From positions 111,125 through 175,124 of the forward strand of contig NZ_LNYT01000007.1 in assembly GCF_001468125.1 (NCBI RefSeq): a stretch of 64,000 bases of DNA, read 5' to 3'. A model generated the notes under the pieces. It was not told the DNA's origin. It saw nothing but the letters and a program-made list of their open reading frames with translations, and did not search any database. Source of the stretch: Legionella rubrilucens. GTDB taxonomy: Bacteria; Pseudomonadota; Gammaproteobacteria; Legionellales; Legionellaceae. The position numbers and the translations under genes are program-made. Each line of letters starts with the position of its first letter. The stretch's first letter is position 1. Positions 56,801 through 64,000 of the stretch are shown here, one piece after another.

Positions 56801-56887
56801 GTTGGCTAAGAAAAGGAATCCTGCGATCATTGATTGATTCGGCTAATTAATGATCGTCGTTAGGAATAGAATTGAGTGAGATGATGC

Positions 56888-57340
56888 ATGAATGAACCAA
56901 TTGACATTATAAGAATTCTGGAGCTTTTGCCTCACCGGTATCCGTTTATTCTGGTGGACAGAGTGCTTGACTACAAAACACTGGATTACCTGGTTGCGAC
57001 AAAAAATGTCACCATTAACGAACCGTTCTTTATGGGGCATTTTCCTGGCAATCCGATCATGCCTGGCGTCCTGATGCTGGAGGCTTTAGCTCAAGCCAGC
57101 GCTATTTTATCCAATTTATCAAGAACCCCCAAAGAGGGACATGAGTTTCTGTATTATTTTGCCGGAATTGACAATGCGAAATTCAAGCATGTTGTGACAC
57201 CGGGCGATCAGCTTAGGCTTGAAGTGAAATTAGTAGGGCAAAAACGTGATTTTTGGCGTATGCATGGCGAAGCCTTTGTTGGCGACACATTGGCCTGCTC
57301 CGCCGATTTAATGAGTGCATCGAAGGAAGTTAAAAAGTGA
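56888..57340 (+). CDS. fabZ: 3-hydroxyacyl-ACP dehydratase
   Basis: FabZ removes water from 3-hydroxyacyl-ACP in fatty acid elongation; its substrate pool is shared with LpxA and LpxD. The 150-residue hot-dog protein has [14 protein letters not shown] and [20 protein letters not shown] with the catalytic His and Glu. Its stop overlaps the start of lpxA (GTGA). Confidence 0.97.
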   Translation: MNEPIDIIRILELLPHRYPFILVDRVLDYKTLDYLVATKNVTINEPFFMGHFPGNPIMPGVLMLEALAQASAILSNLSRTPKEGHEFLYYFAGIDNAKFKHVVTPGDQLRLEVKLVGQKRDFWRMHGEAFVGDTLACSADLMSASKEVKK

Positions 57341-58107
57341 TAGATGAACGCGCAATGATTCACCCCTCGGCCAAAATAGCAGAAGGGGTATCGATAGGGC
57401 CTGGCAGCGTGATTGGTGCTGACGTAGAAATTGGTGAAGGAACCTGGATCGGACCTTATGTCGTGATTGAGGGCCCAACCCGGATAGGAAAGAACAATAA
57501 AATTTTTCAATTCGCTTCAGTTGGCGACGAACCTCAGGATGTCACTTATCAAGGGGAGGCAACTCGTCTTGAGATTGGCGATAACAATGTCATCCGTGAA
57601 TACTGCATGATAAGCCGCGGCACAGTAAAAGGCGGCGGGGTAACCCGCATCGGCAATAATAATTTTCTGATGGCGTATTCGCATATCGGTCATGATTGCA
57701 TGGTAGGTAATCACACCATCATGGTGAATCATGCGGCGCTTTCAGGGCACGTGATTGTCAATGATTATGCGATTATTGGCCCTTACGCCGCCGTTCATCA
57801 ATTCTGTCTGATTGGCGCCTATGCCTTTATAGCCAGGGCTACGTATGTAACCAAAGACGTGCTGCCTTACGTCATGATTGCGGGGCATACCACATCCGCC
57901 TGCGGCATCAATACCGTGGGGTTAAGGCGTCGTGGTTTTTCGTCTTCGGCTATTGATCATTTACGCCGTGCCTATAAAATAATTTTCCGTAAGGGACTGA
58001 CTGTACAGCAGGCCGTCGCCGAACTGGAAATGATGCAACAGGATTGTCCGGAAGTCATTCCCATGATTGATGCGTTGAATCAATCCACTCGAGGCATTGT
58101 TAGATAA
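57337..58107 (+). CDS. lpxA: UDP-N-acetylglucosamine O-acyltransferase
   Basis: LpxA performs the first step of lipid A synthesis. The 256-residue protein begins [17 protein letters not shown], has hexapeptide repeats over the first ~185 residues, the catalytic His in AYSHIGHDCMVG and a helical C-terminal domain (GLRRRGFSSSAI). The start is GTG 57337 overlapping the fabZ stop; it reproduces the conserved MID start of the family, whereas ATG 57355 would remove it. Confidence 0.96.
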   Translation: MIDERAMIHPSAKIAEGVSIGPGSVIGADVEIGEGTWIGPYVVIEGPTRIGKNNKIFQFASVGDEPQDVTYQGEATRLEIGDNNVIREYCMISRGTVKGGGVTRIGNNNFLMAYSHIGHDCMVGNHTIMVNHAALSGHVIVNDYAIIGPYAAVHQFCLIGAYAFIARATYVTKDVLPYVMIAGHTTSACGINTVGLRRRGFSSSAIDHLRRAYKIIFRKGLTVQQAVAELEMMQQDCPEVIPMIDALNQSTRGIVR

Positions 58108-58117
58108 GGAACGAATT

Positions 58118-58507
58118 ATGTGGGCTGCAATTGGAACTGTGGCTTGCGGCGGGGCCTTGGGCGCTGTTTCTCGCTTTGGCTCTGCGGCACTGATGGCAAA
58201 ATTTTTTGGCAGTCATTACCCGGTAGGAACCTGGTTCGTTAACTGGCTTGGATCCTTTCTGGCGGGATTAATTATGATCCTGCTTTTGGAACGTTTTGCC
58301 GTCACTGATTACTGGCGTTTGTTTCTGGTGGTTGGTTTCTTAGGTGGTTTCACTACGTTTTCAAGTTATTCCTGGGAAACCTGGGTATTGTTTGAAGGAG
58401 GGGAACACGTGGCCGCCTTGCTTAACATTGCGCTGAATAACCTCTGCGCTCTGGGGATGGCTTTTGTAGGGATAATGGTCGGTCGATGGATAGGAGGGAT
58501 GGTCTGA
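58118..58507 (+). CDS. crcB: Fluoride exporter CrcB/Fluc
   Basis: A 129-residue membrane protein with four hydrophobic segments. GGALGAVSRFG, GTWFVNWLGSFLAG (with the conserved Asn) and GFLGGFTTFSSYSWET are the CrcB/Fluc signature; these proteins form dual-topology dimers that expel fluoride. The frame is open to 58097, but ATG 58118 has AAGGAA upstream and fits. A DUF190 gene overlaps its stop, a frequent partner in fluoride resistance loci. I see no fluoride riboswitch in front of it. Confidence 0.94.
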   Translation: MWAAIGTVACGGALGAVSRFGSAALMAKFFGSHYPVGTWFVNWLGSFLAGLIMILLLERFAVTDYWRLFLVVGFLGGFTTFSSYSWETWVLFEGGEHVAALLNIALNNLCALGMAFVGIMVGRWIGGMV

Positions 58508-58803
58508 TGCAAGTCAAAGTAGTGCGTTTTTATTTAAGTGAAGATTCACCTCATCTTAAGCAGATTTACGATTACCTTCATGATCAAAAAGTCATGGGTG
58601 CGACCATGTTTCGCGGCGTGAAGGGCTTTGGCAGTTCAGGCAAGCTGCGTGAAGCAAGATTGCTGGATATTCATTTCGATCTGCCCATCGTGATTGAGTT
58701 TGTGGAGGAGCCGGCAAAAGCCGATGATATTCTTAACCACTTCAGTACGCTGGTGGAAGGCAATCGTATTTTGTCCTGGACTGCGGAAATGGGTGTGAGC
58801 TAG
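58507..58803 (+). CDS. DUF190 family protein
   Basis: A 98-residue cytosolic protein with the DUF190 pattern (LKQIYDYLHDQKVMGATMFRGVKGFG, LPIVIEFVE), a PII-like ferredoxin fold family. It is translationally coupled to crcB (TGATG overlap at 58505-58509), and DUF190 genes commonly accompany crcB. It may bind a small ligand and regulate the channel; this is inference. The upstream frame to 58486 is inside crcB and is not used. Confidence 0.88.
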   Translation: MQVKVVRFYLSEDSPHLKQIYDYLHDQKVMGATMFRGVKGFGSSGKLREARLLDIHFDLPIVIEFVEEPAKADDILNHFSTLVEGNRILSWTAEMGVS

Positions 58804-58814
58804 ACAATAGGTAA

Positions 58815-60107
<1,293 letters not shown>

Positions 60108-60150
60108 CGAACCCACAGCCCGACGCGGTGGAGATAGGAGCACTTAAATC

Positions 60151-61083
60151 ATGGGACGATTGCAGGGTAAAACGGCCTTGGTGACCGGCGCGACCAAATC
60201 CATTGGCTTAGCCATCGCGGAAGCGTTCAGCAGGGAGGGCGCTCAGGTGATTATCACAGGCAGGCTTCCACGGGAACAGGGTCTTGAGAAAGCGAAAACC
60301 ATTGGCGCTGCAGACTATCTCTGCCTTGATGTCACTCTGGAAGACGATTGGCAACAGGCCCAGGCTTACATTAAAAAGCACTACCAGACGCTAGACATTC
60401 TGGTGAATAATGCCGGCATTGATACAGCGCCTGGCAGTAAAACCCCGCAAGACATCGAAAGCATTTCGCTCAAGGACTGGCACGCCGTTCTGGCGGTGAA
60501 TCTGGATGCCCTGTTTTTAGGGTGTAAGGCCATGCTGCCTTTGCTTAAACAAAGTGACAATGCCTCGATTATTAATCTCGGTTCACGTTCCGGCCGGGTA
60601 GGGGTTCCTTCCAATATTGCCTATGGTGCCAGCAAAGGGGCCAGCGATAATTTCACCAAAACCCTGGCTCTGCACTGTGCAAAAAAGGGATACAAAATTC
60701 GTTGCAATGAAATTGTACCGGCTGCGATTTTAACGGATATGTGGGATTTGGAATTCGGTCACGACGAGCATCGTCAACAACGCATTAGCGAATACAGCCA
60801 GTCTATCCCCCTGCGGCGCATGGGAAAGGCAGAAGAAGTAGCCCACATGGCGGTGTTCCTCGCGTCTGACGAATCATCCTATGTTACAGGTGCCCCTTTC
60901 TTGATTGACGGCGGCATCATGGCCTCTGCTGCATCGTATGGTTCCAGTCCTCCACCGATGAATACCCATACTTCCACTTCAGACAACAAATCGCCGCTGC
61001 TTGCCAATACCGTATTTAAACCGTCTCACGCCTGGAATGAGGAAAAATCGAAAGACGCTGCCACGGTTTGTTCTATCCAGTAA
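60151..61083 (+). CDS. Short-chain dehydrogenase/reductase with C-terminal CaaX-like end
   Basis: A 310-residue classical SDR: nucleotide-binding TGATKSIGLAIAEAF, NNAGIDTAPG, catalytic Ser in NLGSRSG and YGASKGAS (Tyr-x3-Lys). The core would end near residue 260 (FLIDGGIMAS). About 48 additional residues follow, Ser/Thr/Pro-rich and ending in TVCSIQ. A final Cys-Ser-Ile-Gln resembles a eukaryotic prenylation box (CaaX), as used by some Legionella effectors. The ATG has GGAG about 11 nt upstream. Substrate unknown; a metabolic 3-oxoacyl-reductase-like enzyme is the plain alternative. Confidence 0.85.
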   Translation: MGRLQGKTALVTGATKSIGLAIAEAFSREGAQVIITGRLPREQGLEKAKTIGAADYLCLDVTLEDDWQQAQAYIKKHYQTLDILVNNAGIDTAPGSKTPQDIESISLKDWHAVLAVNLDALFLGCKAMLPLLKQSDNASIINLGSRSGRVGVPSNIAYGASKGASDNFTKTLALHCAKKGYKIRCNEIVPAAILTDMWDLEFGHDEHRQQRISEYSQSIPLRRMGKAEEVAHMAVFLASDESSYVTGAPFLIDGGIMASAASYGSSPPPMNTHTSTSDNKSPLLANTVFKPSHAWNEEKSKDAATVCSIQ

Positions 61084-61205
61084 ATGGGTATCCAGCGCCT
61101 ACCGGTGTAAGAGAGCGTCGGCTTGGCTGCAGGAACATTCGTTATAGAATAAGAACCTCCAAGGTCGTGGAAATTCAATTTTCAGTTTCTTCTCGCTAAG
61201 TAAAC

Positions 61206-61227
61206 CTTAATAAATCCTCTTTATAAT
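61206..61227 (+). promoter_or_regulatory. Promoter-like element upstream of the right-edge giant gene
   Basis: A perfect TATAAT lies at 61222-61227, 63 nt before the ATG. CTTAATAAA at 61206-61214 resembles the first half of the remembered PmrA element. No consensus -35 is found. Confidence 0.45.
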
Positions 61228-61289
61228 GCTCCGAGTGTTTTTATTTGATCTCTTAGGTCTTTTATGGCCAGGGCGCGCAAGGGGTGTTT

Positions 61290-64000
61290 ATGCTGGTGAA
61301 TCTTGTCAAAAAAAGTCTTCTCATTGAAATTCAAAAACAATTGTCATTGAAATGGCTGAATGGAAAGGACGATGAAATCACACAAAAGGCGCGAAACGAA
61401 GTTATTCGACGTGAAAAAGACCTGTTAAGTCGTGAGGCCAGTTCGGGGAACAGCCTGAAGCTGGCAGCAAAGGCTGATACAGGCGTCATTGAGAAGCATG
61501 GATACTTTATTTATCTCCGTTATTACAATGACTTCAGAGTAAGCGAGTACACGGTTAAGGAGGAAATAAAAAGCGATTATGAAAAAGAGTTTACCCGCTC
61601 AATCTGGGAGGATGGATTACACCAGCTTTTCACCGAGGCCATCGACGCGTTGCATCCTGAAGAGGCAGAAAAAAAACTTTTCAGACGGCACGCCTGGCTT
61701 AATACCCATGGAACCGATACAAGGACTATCCCTTATCAATTTTTATACAGCTACCTTGAGAAGCGTCTTTTAGACACCCTGGCATCCGGCAAGCTGTCCC
61801 GCTGGTTTTCGGCCGACGTGAGTCGCATTGAAAGCAAGGATTTCGAATGGTCGCCCTTTTCGGAGGAGTGGCTGGATAACTACGTTGAAAATTACCCCTA
61901 TTCTGACGTGCGCTCCCTGTATGTCATCCATTTCAGAGACGAGTATCCCTCTCATTTTAATCTTAATAAATACCACAGCTTTGGCATGGAGCGGCTCAAT
62001 ACTCCGCCAAGTCGAATTGATGTCTTTCGACTTTTATATAACCTGCAGCCGTTGTCCATGCAGGCTATGCACGACAATGACCTTGCGATTACCCCCAACG
62101 CCCCTTTGCACCAGGATGAACTGGAGCTGTTAAAGCCCGCCCAATGGGCACTGCTGAATAACATTCTGGTCAATATCAATCACGAGAAGTCTCCAATCTG
62201 GGTTTTGATAAAGAAAACCAATAGCGGGTGGGTGGCTTACCTGCCTCCGCATTGCAAAGAGGCTCAAAAAAAATCACTGGCAGCCATTGCTGGCTTAAAA
62301 GGCCTCAGCTTTGAAGAGATAGACTATCAGCACAATCGCCTGCTCAATGATGTTGACAACATCGCTGAAATCACCCAATGGCATGCGGTGTTATTTGGAC
62401 GAATTGTTCCCTGGAGCGTGCAGAACAGCCAGCAACCTTTAGCTGCTTTCAGGGATAAAGTCCCGTTGCCGTTATTGCATCAAAGCATGTTGGAACACTG
62501 CATGAACGGTGTTGGCGGAAACCAAAGCAACGTGACGGAGTCGTTGAAACGAGCGGCCAGAAATCGAAAACCCTTCAGTGAGTTATCCTGGCCTGAACTC
62601 AATCCGATGAACTCAAAAAAGACACCGGTTTATCTTCTCGGCCAGGAAAACGCCCTGGACACGATTGAAGCGGCTGCCATGCTGGATGGTTTTGATAAAG
62701 AGGAATTGCGCTTTTCAGAGGATCTGACTACCCTGACGGTTAAACCGGGTTCATTCTACCTGCCTCAAAGACGGCTAACTGAAGCTTTGAATGCGGTGTA
62801 TCATTATGCCCCTTCCCGACTCATTATGCCGTCCATCAAATTAGATGAAACGAACCAAAACCTCTTTGATTTTGATTGCCATCTTCGCACGGTAAAGCCT
62901 GAGAACATCGACCCGTTAAATAAAGCCCATTTCAGTTTCCCCATGCACTGTGCAGCGCGTAATCGTTTTCTCGCCGAGGAGAAGCCGCGCGTCATGAAGG
63001 CTGAAGAAATGTCCATCCCTGCCCGTAAAAGGCTCTGGAAAGAGGCTGGGAACGCAATGGTAGCTTTCTTCCAACAGCACGGCGATGCCATGGATTTGGA
63101 TTTTATCGATTCAGCCGTACAATTTAACAAAGGCTGGCTTCTGGGGCATTGTGATCATGATGGCCGTAAGGCGGCTTCTTCCATGCTTTGGTCTTTTGCC
63201 CAGATAGCTCAAATGGGCAAAGAAGGATTGAATGAATTATTTAACGTGCTCAAAGCCTATTCTGGTAATCAGGACGAGCTGTATCCTTCCCCCAACTTGT
63301 CCTGTACCTTCGATTTAAATGGCAGTCTCACCGATGAGCCGCACGAGTACATCGCTTATTTAGCTGAAAAGATTCAAAATTACCATCCCAACAGCGCGGG
63401 ACATACCCCCCTGTTTAAACGTTTGTCGTTTATTTTGCCTGATAAGCTGGATAAAAGAACCGAACAGGCCTTGATCGGGTTAATTACGGTTTTGAATGAG
63501 CGTAAAAAACGCTTCCCGCAGGAATTGTCCGAGGTGAAACTTTACAACCTGCGCAATTTTTCAGATGCAAGCGCTTCATTGATTAATGAGTTGGCAGATA
63601 AGGCTCATTCCACCGATCTAAGAGTGCAATTGACTATCCCTGTCTGGGATCAGGAAGCTTACTCCCAACCTCGGCAACAAAAATTAAAAGCCAGCTACCG
63701 TGAGTTACAAAACACCATTTTGAATAATCAGCGCCGGGTACGGCATGCGAAACTTGAGCAAAATACCCAAAGTATTTACCTCAGTGCTGCCAACAAGCTG
63801 ACTCCCGAACTGATTCTTAACAGGAAACTGGAACAGGAACACCAGCCTTTTGATGGCGACGACGTGATTTACCCGTTGACGGCGCAAACGCCTGGCATTC
63901 AGCAGCAGTTACAGCAGGAATTGGGACAGGAATTCAAACTGGCGCAAGAAGATAAACTGCAGCAGACAGTCGAGCAGGAGCAGGAACAAGAACAGCAGAT
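61290..64000 (+). CDS. Second giant ORF, N-terminal 903 residues, related to the 3510-residue protein
   Basis: An open frame without stop from ATG 61290 (MLVNLVKKSLL) to the window edge, 903 codons and incomplete. There is no signal peptide. Segment 708-732 (LFKRLSF, DKLDKRT, ALIGLI) resembles 688-713 of the giant at 31020-41552 (FRQFSF, IDQKT, LIDVV), and both then reach a Gln/Glu-rich linker (here from about 870, there 829). Near residues 300-404 it has SPIW and Gln398-x5-Cys404, matching the protease domain positions of the first giant but with Ile instead of the catalytic His. A SecA-like core would be expected beyond the edge. A Dot/Icm-type effector is likely but unproven. Confidence 0.75.
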   Translation, partial: MLVNLVKKSLLIEIQKQLSLKWLNGKDDEITQKARNEVIRREKDLLSREASSGNSLKLAAKADTGVIEKHGYFIYLRYYNDFRVSEYTVKEEIKSDYEKEFTRSIWEDGLHQLFTEAIDALHPEEAEKKLFRRHAWLNTHGTDTRTIPYQFLYSYLEKRLLDTLASGKLSRWFSADVSRIESKDFEWSPFSEEWLDNYVENYPYSDVRSLYVIHFRDEYPSHFNLNKYHSFGMERLNTPPSRIDVFRLLYNLQPLSMQAMHDNDLAITPNAPLHQDELELLKPAQWALLNNILVNINHEKSPIWVLIKKTNSGWVAYLPPHCKEAQKKSLAAIAGLKGLSFEEIDYQHNRLLNDVDNIAEITQWHAVLFGRIVPWSVQNSQQPLAAFRDKVPLPLLHQSMLEHCMNGVGGNQSNVTESLKRAARNRKPFSELSWPELNPMNSKKTPVYLLGQENALDTIEAAAMLDGFDKEELRFSEDLTTLTVKPGSFYLPQRRLTEALNAVYHYAPSRLIMPSIKLDETNQNLFDFDCHLRTVKPENIDPLNKAHFSFPMHCAARNRFLAEEKPRVMKAEEMSIPARKRLWKEAGNAMVAFFQQHGDAMDLDFIDSAVQFNKGWLLGHCDHDGRKAASSMLWSFAQIAQMGKEGLNELFNVLKAYSGNQDELYPSPNLSCTFDLNGSLTDEPHEYIAYLAEKIQNYHPNSAGHTPLFKRLSFILPDKLDKRTEQALIGLITVLNERKKRFPQELSEVKLYNLRNFSDASASLINELADKAHSTDLRVQLTIPVWDQEAYSQPRQQKLKASYRELQNTILNNQRRVRHAKLEQNTQSIYLSAANKLTPELILNRKLEQEHQPFDGDDVIYPLTAQTPGIQQQLQQELGQEFKLAQEDKLQQTVEQEQEQEQQ

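Noticed and set aside
56087-56830. A 247-codon minus-strand ORF opposite lpxD
   Set aside because: lpxD is certain from its hexapeptide repeats; the regular repeat codons keep the antisense frame open. No independent evidence for a gene.

Overview
The window reads as chromosome of a Legionella-type gammaproteobacterium (family Legionellaceae), probably not L. pneumophila itself. The evidence is a ProA-type zinc metalloprotease, a DotV/IcmC-family Dot/Icm secretion protein, an ankyrin-repeat effector-like protein in the gene neighbourhood I recall for L. pneumophila AnkC/LegA12, and very large effector-like proteins among ordinary housekeeping genes. I see no rRNA, tRNA, CRISPR array, insertion sequence or phage genes. 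Both edges cut genes: an unknown minus-strand gene on the left and a giant plus-strand gene on the right.

Layout. 1-5.3 kb: a minus-strand run aroQ-accB-accC-prmA-purH (fatty-acid and purine synthesis, ribosome methylation) ending in a strong terminator. 5.5-16 kb: a biotin-dependent carboxylase subunit (oadA/pycB type), Sua5, secreted ProA, an alpha/beta hydrolase, an endonuclease/exonuclease/phosphatase-family protein, class I aldolase, a ferredoxin/flavodoxin reductase-type flavoprotein, DotV, a DUF3579 protein and pssA. 16-18.4 kb: rpoN-hpf-ptsN-ptsH (nitrogen-PTS cluster). 18.7-25.2 kb: two small stress-like proteins, a D-threonine-aldolase-like PLP enzyme, a small membrane protein, rpmB-rpmG, trmB, an exported M42 peptidase and an AnkC-like protein. 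25.4-29 kb: hflK-hflC-DUF2065-purA. 29-30.5 kb: an exported adenosine-deaminase-like enzyme.

30.6-43.7 kb is the accessory heart of the window: a 3510-residue protein, a small coiled-coil protein encoded just downstream of it, a divergent small protein with an acidic C-terminus, a CysZ-like membrane protein and a frameshifted small gene. The giant carries what I read as a CE-clan (Ulp1/C48-like) cysteine protease near the N-terminus (His267, Asp290, Gln347, Cys353), an LRR-like stretch, a glutamine tract and a SecA-like ATPase core (Walker A 2188-2199, DEVD 2290-2293, GMTGTAG 2482-2488, GRPARKG from 2675). The right-edge ORF (61290 onward) looks like a diverged relative: it shares the LRR-like segment and a Q/E-rich linker at nearly the same residue numbers, and has a possible Gln-Cys pair but no obvious catalytic His. 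This giant family is my candidate for an undescribed system.

43.7-61 kb: ctpA, an envC-like gene and gpmI on the minus strand, a dihydrolipoamide-dehydrogenase/mercuric-reductase-like flavoprotein, then a long plus-strand envelope run uppS-cdsA-rseP-bamA-skp-lpxD-fabZ-lpxA, followed by crcB-DUF190 (fluoride export), serS and a short-chain dehydrogenase whose C-terminus ends in a CaaX-like CSIQ. Several start codons differ from the longest possible ORF, and these choices are explained in the entries.
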